A program made the position numbers and the translations under genes. Source: Asaia bogorensis (GTDB lineage: Bacteria > Pseudomonadota > Alphaproteobacteria > Reyranellales > Reyranellaceae). Taken from it: 64,000 nucleotides of DNA. The notes below the pieces were generated by a model. It made no database searches and had not been told where the DNA came from. It worked only from the letters and a program-made list of their open reading frames with translations. Positions 19,843-27,903 of the stretch are shown one piece after another. Numbering within the stretch: the stretch's first letter is position 1; every line of letters begins with the position of its first letter. The stretch lies in the NCBI GenBank assembly GCA_945889625.1, contig CAMDCE010000009.1, forward strand, positions 50,506-114,505. Direction: 5' to 3'.

Positions 19843-20618
19843 CCCACGATCTCGCCGCGGAACGCCCAGCGGGTCATGCGCTTTTCGACCGTGGCGCAGA
19901 CGGCGTACATCGCCACGCCCATGATGGCGATGGCGAACAGGCCGGCGAAGGTCGTCGGTGCGTCGTTGCGCGCGCTGGCCGACAACATGAGGAAGCCGAT
20001 GCCGTTGTTGCCGCCCACCGTCTCGGAGATCACCGAGCCGATGAAGGCGAGCGTGATCGCGACTTTCAGACTGGCAAAGAGGTAGGGCATGGCGCGCGGT
20101 ATGCCGACCTTGGTCAGGATCTCCAGGCGCGTGGCGCCGAGGCTACGCAGCACGTCGCGCATCTCCGGCTCGATGGTGGCAAGACCAGTCGCCACGTTGA
20201 CCACGATGGGGAAGAAACTGATGACGAAGGCGGTGATGACGGCCGGCAGCGAACCGACGCCCACCCAGATCATCAGGATCGGCACGATCGCCACCTTGGG
20301 AATGGCGTTGAAGGCGATCAGGAGCGGATAGAGGCCGGAGTAGACGAACGGCGAGGCACCGATCGCCAGCCCGAGCAGCAGGCCACCGGCAATCGCCAGC
20401 AGGAAGCCGATCGTGGTCGTCCACAACGTGTCCCAGCAGTAAGCCATCAACACGTCGAAGCGTTGAACGAAGACAGTGAAGATCTTGGTCGGCTTCGGCA
20501 GGATGATTTCCGGCACATCGAAGACAATGCAGCAGATCTCCCACACGACAAGCAGCGCCGCCATGACCAGCCACGGCATGGCCAACCGCAGCGCCTCGCG
20601 TCGCATGGCGGTGTCCAT
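19839..20618 (-). CDS. ABC transporter permease (SsuC/TauC/ThiX type)
   Basis: A 259-residue inner-membrane permease with about six hydrophobic segments. The BPD domain contains MRDVLRSLGATRLEILTKVGIP, the EAA-like ATPase contact. The track ORF starts at 20828; ATG 20618 overlaps the stop of a small upstream ORF (TAATG), which fixes the start. It is the last gene of a receptor-ATPase-small ORF-permease operon. Related systems import nitrate, sulfonates or thiamine pyrimidine precursors. Confidence 0.88.
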   Translation of the reverse strand: MDTAMRREALRLAMPWLVMAALLVVWEICCIVFDVPEIILPKPTKIFTVFVQRFDVLMAYCWDTLWTTTIGFLLAIAGGLLLGLAIGASPFVYSGLYPLLIAFNAIPKVAIVPILMIWVGVGSLPAVITAFVISFFPIVVNVATGLATIEPEMRDVLRSLGATRLEILTKVGIPRAMPYLFASLKVAITLAFIGSVISETVGGNNGIGFLMLSASARNDAPTTFAGLFAIAIMGVAMYAVCATVEKRMTRWAFRGEIVG

Positions 20619-20737
20619 TACCTGAAGAACCGCGCGATGAGACGCTTCAGCATGATGGCGATAAAGACGATCGCCGCCAGGCCGGCGGCCAGCACCGGCC
20701 AATCGAGCACCATGACCGCATCGAAAAAGGCGCTCAT
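20618..20737 (-). CDS. 39-residue single-span membrane protein in ABC operon
   Basis: Too short for a separate track entry. It reads MSAFFDAVMVLDWPVLAAGL and then AAIVFIAIMLKRLIARFFR. ATG 20737 overlaps the ATPase stop as ATGA and its TAA overlaps the permease start as TAATG, so it exactly fills the gap between the two with both junctions coupled. The sequence is one hydrophobic helix (about residues 8-30) with a basic C-terminal tail (KRLIARFFR), predicted to stay in the cytoplasm. No family is recognised. It could be an accessory subunit, or a leader that couples permease translation. Confidence 0.6.
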   Translation of the reverse strand: MSAFFDAVMVLDWPVLAAGLAAIVFIAIMLKRLIARFFR

Positions 20738-21516
20738 GCGTGCTCCTGGTGGATGCGGTCGCGCAGCTCGTGGACGACCTCGACGAAGTGCGGCTCGAAG
20801 GTGGTGGCCAGCGTCCGCGGCCGGGCAATATCGATCTGCTTGCTCATCACGATGCGGCCGGGCCGCCGGCTCATGACATAGACCCGGTCGGAAAGGTAGA
20901 CCGCCTCGCGCAGATCGTGCGTCACCAGCACGGCGGTGAAGCGCTTTTCCAGCCACAGCGCCTGCATGACGCCCCACAGCTCCTCGCGCGTGAAGGCATC
21001 GAGCGCACCGAACGGCTCATCGAGCATCAGGAGCTCGGGCTCGTGGATCAGCGCGCGGCAGAGATTGGAGCGCTGCTGCATGCCGCCCGAGAGCTGCCAG
21101 GGGAATTTGCGTGCGAAGTCGGCCAAGCCGACCGTACGCAGGAGCGCCATCGCGCGCTCCTCGAACTCCGCGCGGCTGCGGCGGAAGCGGCGCTTGTGAG
21201 GCTCCACCACCTCCATCGGCAGCAGGATATTGTCCATGGTGGTGCGCCACGGCATCAGGGTCGGGTTCTGGAAAGCCATACCGACACCCTTGATTGGACC
21301 CACCACCTTCTGGCCGGCCACCCGGACCTCGCCGCTCGAGGCAGGCAGCAGCCCGGTGACCAGCTTCATGATGGTCGACTTGCCGCAACCCGAAGGGCCG
21401 ACCACGGCGACGAACTCGCCCTTGTCGATGCCGAAGGTGGCATCGGCAAGGGCAAGCGTCTCTTCCTTGCCGAGACGATAGGTGAGACTGACCCCGGCGA
21501 GGTCGACGAAGGCCAC
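20734..21516 (-). CDS. ABC transporter ATP-binding protein (nitrate/sulfonate/FAMP type)
   Basis: A 260-residue cytoplasmic ATPase. Walker A is GPSGCGKST, the signature is LSGGMQQR, Walker B is LLMLDEPFGALD and the switch His is in VLVTHDLREA. It starts with GTG at 21516, 13 nt after the receptor stop. The TauB/SsuB-like sequence fits a single ATPase working as a dimer with the permease at 19839. Its TGA overlaps the start of the 39-residue membrane ORF. Confidence 0.92.
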   Translation of the reverse strand: MAFVDLAGVSLTYRLGKEETLALADATFGIDKGEFVAVVGPSGCGKSTIMKLVTGLLPASSGEVRVAGQKVVGPIKGVGMAFQNPTLMPWRTTMDNILLPMEVVEPHKRRFRRSRAEFEERAMALLRTVGLADFARKFPWQLSGGMQQRSNLCRALIHEPELLMLDEPFGALDAFTREELWGVMQALWLEKRFTAVLVTHDLREAVYLSDRVYVMSRRPGRIVMSKQIDIARPRTLATTFEPHFVEVVHELRDRIHQEHA

Positions 21517-21529
21517 TATTTGGCGACCG

Positions 21530-22543
21530 TCACTTGGCGACCATTCTGTCGGCCTTGGGCGGCAGGAACTTGTTGGTGAAGACCTTGTCAGGGGCAGGCG
21601 CCGCCGGCAGGCCGAAGGCCTCGGAAACCAGCGTGACCGAGCGGGCGAAGCGCGCCGGATCGACGTCGCCCATGCCGTTGGCCTTCACGTAAGGCGTCAG
21701 GATGTTGGTTTGCAGCGAGAGCTGCAGGCGCTCGGTCTCCAGCGCATCGTCGATCAGCGGGTCGCGCTTCTTGGCGGCGGCGATGCCGAGCTTGTTGTCG
21801 GCGATGACATCCTTCCAGCCCTTGAGCGTGGCCGCGATGAAGCCCTTCACCGCCTTCTCGTTCTTGGCCATCTCCGGCGAGATCACGATGCCGTTGCCAT
21901 AGACGTCGAGGCCATAGTCGACGTAGCGCATGGCCACGATGTCGTCGAACTTCACGCCGCGTGCCTTGAGGTCAAGCATCGAGGAGAAATAGTGGCCCGA
22001 GATGAAGTCGACCGTGCCCTGGACCAGGCTCTGCTCACGCAGCTGCGGCGTGAGGTTAACGTGTTCCCACTTGGTGATGCCGTTCTTCTTGGCGAAGGCC
22101 GGGAACAGGCGGAACGAGGCGTCGAACACCGGCGCGCCGAGCTTCTTGCCCTCGAGATCCTTGGGCCCCTTGATGCCGCTCTTCTTCAGGGCATAGACGC
22201 CGAACGGCGCGAAATCGTAGGCCATGAAGACGCAGAGAACTTCCTTGCCCGGGTTCTTGGCGTTGTACTCGATGGTCGAGTTCACGTCGGCGAAGCCGAT
22301 CTGATAGGCGCCAGTGGCAACCCTCTGGACAGCGCCGGCCGAGCCCTGGCCGGGATCCATGGTGACGTCGAGCCCTTCGGCCTTGTAGTAGCCCTTTTCC
22401 AGCGCCACCAGGAACGGCGCGGTCGGACCCTGAAACACCCAGTCGAGGGTGAATTTGATCGGTGTCTGCGCCGCAGCCGGCAAGCCTGCCAGCACGAGCG
22501 CCGCGGCGGCAGCGCCGCCCAGCCATTTGGTGAATTTGGTCAT
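21530..22543 (-). CDS. ABC transporter substrate-binding protein, NMT1/THI5-like
   Basis: A 337-residue periplasmic receptor with a Sec signal peptide (about 25 residues, ending AAAQ). The mature start TPIKFTLDWVFQGPTAPFLV and ALEKGYYKAEGLDVTM are typical of the NMT1/THI5 family, which binds pyrimidine, thiamine-precursor, sulfonate or nitrate-type ligands. It is first in the operon. The convergent formamidase and cytosine deaminase-like genes suggest a nitrogenous heterocycle or formamide compound as ligand. The ligand is not determined by sequence. Confidence 0.85.
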   Translation of the reverse strand: MTKFTKWLGGAAAAALVLAGLPAAAQTPIKFTLDWVFQGPTAPFLVALEKGYYKAEGLDVTMDPGQGSAGAVQRVATGAYQIGFADVNSTIEYNAKNPGKEVLCVFMAYDFAPFGVYALKKSGIKGPKDLEGKKLGAPVFDASFRLFPAFAKKNGITKWEHVNLTPQLREQSLVQGTVDFISGHYFSSMLDLKARGVKFDDIVAMRYVDYGLDVYGNGIVISPEMAKNEKAVKGFIAATLKGWKDVIADNKLGIAAAKKRDPLIDDALETERLQLSLQTNILTPYVKANGMGDVDPARFARSVTLVSEAFGLPAAPAPDKVFTNKFLPPKADRMVAK

Positions 22544-22612
22544 TGTCGTTCCCCTCGTTCGGTTCCCTGTCGGCGACTCTTAGGCGGCCCGCGCGAGCCC
22601 GCCAAGGGGATA

Positions 22613-24373
22613 TCAGGCAGATTCTATGCCAGCCTGCTGCGTGGCGACGAGGCGCGAAAAGGCATCGCCTCGGCCAATCAGCTCACGATAACCGCCCTGC
22701 TCGACGATTCGGCCATGCTCGAACACCACTACCTGGTCGGCGTCCCGGATGGTCGAGAGTCTGTGGGCAATCACGAACGTGGTGCGGCCCTGCATCAGCG
22801 TCTTCAGTGCCTTCTGGATACGTGCTTCGGTGACGGAATCGAGGGCGCTGGTCGCCTCGTCGAGAATCAGGATCGGCGGGTCCTTGAGCAGCGCACGGGC
22901 GATGGCGAGCCGCTGCCGCTCGCCGCCCGACAGCGTGGTGCCGCGTTCACCGACCAGTGTTTCGTAGCCATGCGGCTGGCGCAGGATGAAATCGTGTGCC
23001 TCGGCGAGCCGCGCCGCGTCCTCGAGCTCGGCCTGGGTGGCGTCGGGCTTGCCGATGCGCAGATTGTCGGCGATCGAGCGGTAGAACATCGTCGAGTCCT
23101 GGAATACCACGCCGATATTGCGGCGGAGCGATGCCAGCTTGATGTCGCGGTGATCGACGCCGTCTATGCGGATGGCGCCCGATTGCGCGTCCCACATGCG
23201 GTGAAGCAGCGACAGCGCCGTACTCTTGCCGGCCCCGGTCGGCCCGACCAGCGCCACCGTCGTGCCGACCGGAACCTTCATCGAGAAATGAACCAGCGCC
23301 GGCCGCTTGCCGTCGTAGGAAAAGTTGATGTCGTCGAACTCGACCTCGCCTCGTGCACGACCGATATCGATGCCGTTCGGCTTGTCCGGCACGGAGGATT
23401 GCGCGTCGAGCACGCGAAAGAAATCGGCAAGCGACGGCATCTGGAAGAAGATGCGGCTGACGAACCCCGACGCCTGGTCCATGCGGCTGATCAGCATGGT
23501 GGCAAAACCCATGAAGCTCACGATCTCGCCCACGGTCGCCATGTCCCTGGTGTAGAGCCAGGTGCCGACTACGAAGATCAGGATCACCGTGACGGTCGAG
23601 GCGGCGCGGGTCATGACCGAGAGCAGCGCCCACCAGTTCAGGACGGGAAACTGCGCCTGCAGCGTCTGTCCGATGATGCGGTGCATCTCGCCGGTTTCGG
23701 CGGCGAGCCGCACGAAGCTCTGGATCAGACTGATGTTGCCCAGCGCATCGCCGGCACGGCTGGCGAGTTCGCTGTGCAGATCCTCGACCTCCTTCTGGAG
23801 CCGATCGGTACGGCTCACTACCCAGACGTTGGCCACCGCGAAAAACAGGATCAGGACGAGCAGCAGAAGGCCAAGCCGCCAGTTCATGAACAGGCTGAGC
23901 GGCAGCATGACGAACAGCGCCACGAAGGTGGCGAGGTTCTCGCGAAAGAACGACAGCCAGATGCCGAACAGATTGTCGACGCCGGTCAACATGACCTTGA
24001 TGAGCCGGCCGGAATGCTGGGTGTTGTGGAAGGAGAACGGCAGCAGCAGCACGTGCTCGAAATAGCCCGCCATCGCTCCGAGGCGCCGGCGATGGGCCAT
24101 GCGGTCGGCCTGCAGCGAGACCACCATGTTGGCGAAGATGCCGCCCAGCCCGATCACCGCCCACAGGCCGAGAATCCCGCGGGCCTCGCTCCACAGAACC
24201 TCGGTCGACTTGTTCTTGGCCGAGGCCAGCAGATCGACGACCTGGCCGAACAGCACAGGCTCGTAGAACTGCAGGCCGGCCACGGCGATGTTGGCCAGTG
24301 CCAGAACGATCGCGAGCCCCTTCTCGGCCCGCAGCAGCCCGATCACCCGACCGTAGACGCGAAAGAACTCCAT
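22613..24373 (-). CDS. Glucan exporter ABC transporter, NdvA/ChvA-like
   Basis: A 586-residue half-transporter with six membrane segments (about 1-310) fused to an ATPase domain. Walker A is GPTGAGKST, the signature is LSGGERQR and Walker B is ILILDEATSALD. Resemblance to NdvA/ChvA, the cyclic beta-1,2-glucan exporter, is extensive: EPVLFGQVVD, AHRRRLGAM, QFPVLNWWALLS and AHDFILRQPHGYETLVGERG. It would act as a homodimer exporting glucan to the periplasm. No glucan synthase gene is in the window, so the substrate remains inferred. ATG 24373 is the start. Confidence 0.85.
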   Translation of the reverse strand: MEFFRVYGRVIGLLRAEKGLAIVLALANIAVAGLQFYEPVLFGQVVDLLASAKNKSTEVLWSEARGILGLWAVIGLGGIFANMVVSLQADRMAHRRRLGAMAGYFEHVLLLPFSFHNTQHSGRLIKVMLTGVDNLFGIWLSFFRENLATFVALFVMLPLSLFMNWRLGLLLLVLILFFAVANVWVVSRTDRLQKEVEDLHSELASRAGDALGNISLIQSFVRLAAETGEMHRIIGQTLQAQFPVLNWWALLSVMTRAASTVTVILIFVVGTWLYTRDMATVGEIVSFMGFATMLISRMDQASGFVSRIFFQMPSLADFFRVLDAQSSVPDKPNGIDIGRARGEVEFDDINFSYDGKRPALVHFSMKVPVGTTVALVGPTGAGKSTALSLLHRMWDAQSGAIRIDGVDHRDIKLASLRRNIGVVFQDSTMFYRSIADNLRIGKPDATQAELEDAARLAEAHDFILRQPHGYETLVGERGTTLSGGERQRLAIARALLKDPPILILDEATSALDSVTEARIQKALKTLMQGRTTFVIAHRLSTIRDADQVVVFEHGRIVEQGGYRELIGRGDAFSRLVATQQAGIESA

Positions 24374-24398
24374 CTGCAGTCGGTCAGCCTCGCTGTGC

Positions 24399-25574
24399 TC
24401 AGGCTTGCTGTTCGCCGAGAAAACGCTCGACGGTACGCACGAAGAAGCTGACGCCGAACGGGATCGCCATGTCGTTGAAGTCGTAGCGCGGTTTGTGCAG
24501 GCTCACGGCGTCGCTGCCGCCGCCGTTGCCCAGCAGCACCATGGCGCCCGGCTCCTTCTCAAGCATGTAGGAAAAATCCTCCGCACCCATGCTGGGGCGG
24601 ACATTGTCCCGCACATTGTGCTCGCCGCATACGCCCGCCGCAACCTCCAGCGCAAAGCGCGTGCGCTCGGGATTGTTAACGGTCGGCGGATAGTCAGGCC
24701 GGTGCACGACGGCGATCTTCACGCCGTGCATTTGGGCGGCACCATCGCAAATCTCGCGGATGCGGCCCTGCACCATCGCGCGGTTCTCCGGCGAGGTGGT
24801 GCGGGTCGTGCCGCCGATATGGACGTCGGTCGGAATGACGTTGTAGGCCGAGCCCGCCTTGAAGAAGCCCACCGTCACGACCGCGGCGTCGTGCGGATCG
24901 ACGTTGCGACTGACGATGGTCTGCAGCGCCATCACGATGTTGGCGCCGACCACCATGGGATCGAGGGTGAGATGCGGATGGGCGGCGTGGCCGCCCTTGC
25001 CGGCGATGCGGATGTCCCAGCGGTCGGCGGCGGCCAGCAACGGCCCCGGCTTGGAGACGATATGGCCGAGCGGCACGCCCGGCTTGTTGTGGATGGCAAA
25101 CACCGCGTCGCAGGGAAACTTGTCGAACAGGCCGTCCTCGATCATCGCCTTGCCGCCGCCGCCGCCCTCCTCGGCCGGCTGGAAGATGAAGTGGACGGCA
25201 CCTTCGAAGTCGCGCTTTTCGCTCAAGACCTTGGCCGCGCCCAACAGCATGGCGGTATGGCCATCATGGCCGCAGGCATGCATGCGGCCGGGATTTGGCG
25301 AGCGGTGCTCGAAATCGTTGGTCTCGTCCATCGGCAGGCAGTCCATGTCGGCGCGCAGGCCGATGGCCTTCACCGAATTGCCCTTGCGCAGGGTTCCCAC
25401 CAGGCCGGTCCTGCCCGGGCCGCGCGTCACTTCGAGGCCCCATCCGGAGAGCTTGGCGGCCACGATGTTGGACGTCCGGCTCTCCTCGTACGCGAGCTCA
25501 GGATGGGCATGGATGTCGCGGCAGATGGCGGAAATCTCGCCCTGGATCTCCGGGGCACGCGGCAGAACAGGCAT
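24399..25574 (-). CDS. M20 family amidohydrolase (hippurate/amino-acid deacylase type)
   Basis: A 391-residue cytosolic metallopeptidase-like enzyme. Metal-ligand motifs are MHACGHDGHTAMLLGAA and FQPAEEGGGGG, and the dimerisation domain contains GKGGHAAHPHLTLDP. These match the M20D group, which removes acyl groups from amino acids (hippurate hydrolase, N-acetyl-diaminopimelate deacetylase, IAA-amino-acid hydrolase). The start is ATG 25574. It is 25 nt upstream of the glucan exporter gene on the same strand and divergent from the threonine dehydratase. Substrate unknown. Confidence 0.88.
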   Translation of the reverse strand: MPVLPRAPEIQGEISAICRDIHAHPELAYEESRTSNIVAAKLSGWGLEVTRGPGRTGLVGTLRKGNSVKAIGLRADMDCLPMDETNDFEHRSPNPGRMHACGHDGHTAMLLGAAKVLSEKRDFEGAVHFIFQPAEEGGGGGKAMIEDGLFDKFPCDAVFAIHNKPGVPLGHIVSKPGPLLAAADRWDIRIAGKGGHAAHPHLTLDPMVVGANIVMALQTIVSRNVDPHDAAVVTVGFFKAGSAYNVIPTDVHIGGTTRTTSPENRAMVQGRIREICDGAAQMHGVKIAVVHRPDYPPTVNNPERTRFALEVAAGVCGEHNVRDNVRPSMGAEDFSYMLEKEPGAMVLLGNGGGSDAVSLHKPRYDFNDMAIPFGVSFFVRTVERFLGEQQA

Positions 25575-25621
25575 CGGGTACTCCGGTTGGAATGGCGTGC
25601 ATCTTAGCCCACAGTGCCGCC

Positions 25622-26578
25622 ATGTTGTCGCTGACTGAAATCGAACAGGCTGCCACCATTGTCTACGGCGCCATGCCGCCCACGCCGCAGTATGCTTGGC
25701 CGCTGCTCGCCAAACGCACGGCCTGCGAGGTCTGGGTCAAGCACGAGAACCACACGCCGATCGGCGCCTTCAAGGTGCGCGGCGGGTTGGTCTATATGGA
25801 CCGGCTAAGGAAGGGGCACACCCGTGTGAAGGGTGTGATCAGTGCCACCCGCGGCAACCACGGCCAGAGCATCGCACTCGCCGCCGCCCGGGCCGGCATC
25901 GCCGCCACCATCGTGGTGCCCCAGGGCAATTCGGTGGAAAAGAACGCCGCCATTCGGGCGTTTGGCGCCGAGCTGATCGAAGCCGGCCACGACTTCGACG
26001 CAGCGCGCGAGGCGGCGCTCCGTTTCGCCGAAGAGCGCGGCCTCAGCATGGTGTCGTCGTTCCATCGCGACCTGGTGTGCGGCGTGGCGAGCTATGCGCT
26101 GGAATTGTTCCGCGGCAGCCCGCCGCTCGACACGGTCTATGTGCCGATCGGGCTCGGCTCGGGCATCTGCGGCGTGATCGCGGTGCGCGACGCCTTGGGA
26201 CTTTCGACCAAGGTGGTGGGCGTGGTGTCGACCGAAGCACCTGCCTACGCGCTTTCCTTTTCGGCCGGCAAGGTCGTGGCGACCAACAGCGCCAACACGA
26301 TGGCCGACGGCATGGCCGTGCGCGGCCCCGATCCGCAGGCACTGGAGATCATCCTGAAGGGCGCCGACCGCATCGTTCAGGTCAGTGACGACGAAATCGC
26401 TGGTGCGATGCGCGCCTATTACGAAGATGCGCATCAACTCACGGAAGGCGCAGGAGCCGGCGCCCTTGCCGCGCTGCTGCAGGAACGCGAACGCATGAAG
26501 GGCAAACGCGTCGGCCTGATCCTGAGCGGCGGCAACATCGACCGCGCGCTCTACTTGCGCGCTTTGGCGGGCGGCTGA
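25622..26578 (+). CDS. Threonine dehydratase-like PLP enzyme
   Basis: A 318-residue fold-type II PLP enzyme. The cofactor lysine is in TPIGAFKVRGG, the phosphate-binding loop is GLGSGICG and the C-terminal serine loop is LSGGNID. It lacks the ACT regulatory domain of biosynthetic IlvA, so it is a catabolic threonine, serine or hydroxyaspartate dehydratase. The track ORF starts far upstream; ATG 25622 is the only start that gives a family-like N-terminus. It overlaps the convergent Lrp gene by 28 bp. That Lrp protein may regulate it. Confidence 0.85.
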   Translation: MLSLTEIEQAATIVYGAMPPTPQYAWPLLAKRTACEVWVKHENHTPIGAFKVRGGLVYMDRLRKGHTRVKGVISATRGNHGQSIALAAARAGIAATIVVPQGNSVEKNAAIRAFGAELIEAGHDFDAAREAALRFAEERGLSMVSSFHRDLVCGVASYALELFRGSPPLDTVYVPIGLGSGICGVIAVRDALGLSTKVVGVVSTEAPAYALSFSAGKVVATNSANTMADGMAVRGPDPQALEIILKGADRIVQVSDDEIAGAMRAYYEDAHQLTEGAGAGALAALLQERERMKGKRVGLILSGGNIDRALYLRALAGG

Positions 26579-27042
26579 GGATCCGGCGCCCAGGCGAGAT
26601 CGCTCTTCACCGCCTGCATGATGAAGGATGAGCGTGTGCCACGGACACCTGGCATGCGCAGCAGCGCCTTCATGGCAAAGTCGCTGAACTGCGCCAGGTC
26701 AGGCGCCAGCACATGGAGCAGAAAATCCATGTCGCCGGTCATGGCATAGCAGGCCACGACCTCCGGTCGCGCCCGGATTGCGGCTTCGAAGGCCTCGACG
26801 GTCTTTTCCGAATGATCGTCGAGCGTGACCTGCACCATCGCCTGCAGGCTGAGGCCGACGGCCGCCGGCGGCACCAGGGCTGCGTAACGGGCGATGACAC
26901 CCTCGTCCTCCAATCGCTTGACCCGCCGCTGGCAGGGCGTGGCCGACAGGCCGACCTTGTCGGCAAGATCGACCATCGCCAGACGGCCGTCGGCCTGCAG
27001 GGCAGCGACGATGCGCTTGTCGATGCTATCGAGCTCGATCAT
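26551..27042 (-). CDS. Lrp/AsnC family transcriptional regulator
   Basis: A 163-residue regulator with N-terminal helix-turn-helix (about 5-58; MVDLADKVGLSATPCQRR) and C-terminal ligand domain (GDMDFLLHVLAPD). The track begins at TTG 27060. ATG 27042 has AGGGA 8 nt upstream and begins MIELDSIDKRIV like the other Lrp here, so it is the better start. It is divergent from phenylalanine hydroxylase, a common arrangement in alphaproteobacteria, and overlaps the convergent threonine dehydratase gene. Confidence 0.9.
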   Translation of the reverse strand: MIELDSIDKRIVAALQADGRLAMVDLADKVGLSATPCQRRVKRLEDEGVIARYAALVPPAAVGLSLQAMVQVTLDDHSEKTVEAFEAAIRARPEVVACYAMTGDMDFLLHVLAPDLAQFSDFAMKALLRMPGVRGTRSSFIMQAVKSDLAWAPDPQPPAKARK

Positions 27043-27153
27043 GGGCATTTTCCCTAACAAATATCAATTTTGTAGACATTATCTCCAAAACGACCCTTCC
27101 GACAGGCCACCTTTGCCTGGATTCACTACGCTCCTCCTCCCCATATTCAGGGC
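27043..27153. promoter_or_regulatory. Divergent promoter region of Lrp regulator and phhA
   Basis: 111 bp, AT-rich near the regulator. A dyad ACAAA-7 nt-TTTGT (27057-27073) is a plausible Lrp-type operator immediately upstream of the regulator start. The role is inferred from position and symmetry. Confidence 0.4.
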
Positions 27154-27903
27154 ATGAAAACCGCCCCTCTTGCCAACCTGCGCGGCGACTACGCCGGCAT
27201 GGCGCCCGACTGGACCGTGCCTCAGCACGCCGATCTCTATTCGGACGAAGACCAGGCGGTGTGGCGCCTGCTGCTCGAGCGCCAGACCGCGCTGGCCGAG
27301 CGCTACGCCTGCGACGAATTCCGGCAGGGCCTGCGGACGCTCGGCGTCGGCCAGAGCATTCCCGACTTCGAGGCCGTCAACGCGCGCCTGGCGCCGCTCA
27401 CCGGCTGGCGCATCGTCGGCGTGCCGGGCCTGATCCCCGACGCGGTGTTCTACGACCATCTCGCGCACCGCCGCTTTCCGGTGACGGTGTGGATCCGCAA
27501 GCGCAGCGAACTCGACTATCTGGTCGAGCCCGACCTGTTCCACGATTTCTTTGGCCACGTGCCGCTGCTCTCCAATCCGGCGTTCGCCGACTATATGCAG
27601 GCCTATGGCCGACGCGGCGTCGAGGCCGGTCCCAACCTCGACCTGCTGGCGCGCCTCTACTGGTACACTGTCGAGTTCGGCCTGATCCGCACGCCCCACG
27701 GTCTCAAGGCCTACGGCGCCGGCATCCTCTCCTCGGCCGCCGAAGTGAGACACGCGATCGAGAACGACGGCGTCGAGCGTCTGCCCTTCGAGCCGATACA
27801 GGTCATGCGCCGGCCCTACGAGATCGACAGGCTGCAGAACACCTATTTCGTGCTCGACGATTTCCGCCAGCTCTTCGAGGCCGCTCAGATCCGCGTGGCC
27901 TGA
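27154..27903 (+). CDS. phhA: Phenylalanine-4-hydroxylase
   Basis: A 249-residue non-heme iron, tetrahydropterin-dependent monooxygenase converting phenylalanine to tyrosine. The two iron histidines are in LFHDFFGHVPLL and the glutamate is in WYTVEFGLI, the complete facial triad. Only the catalytic domain is present, as usual for bacterial enzymes. It is the entry step of phenylalanine catabolism. No pterin dehydratase gene is next to it. It converges with the acyl-CoA synthetase, overlapping by 19 bp. Confidence 0.95.
   Translation: MKTAPLANLRGDYAGMAPDWTVPQHADLYSDEDQAVWRLLLERQTALAERYACDEFRQGLRTLGVGQSIPDFEAVNARLAPLTGWRIVGVPGLIPDAVFYDHLAHRRFPVTVWIRKRSELDYLVEPDLFHDFFGHVPLLSNPAFADYMQAYGRRGVEAGPNLDLLARLYWYTVEFGLIRTPHGLKAYGAGILSSAAEVRHAIENDGVERLPFEPIQVMRRPYEIDRLQNTYFVLDDFRQLFEAAQIRVA

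Noticed and set aside
21482-24451. Plus-strand ORF of 989 aa, the longest in the track
   Set aside because: It lies antisense to the NMT1 receptor and glucan exporter genes, which have clear motifs on the minus strand. Long antisense ORFs are expected in GC-rich DNA.
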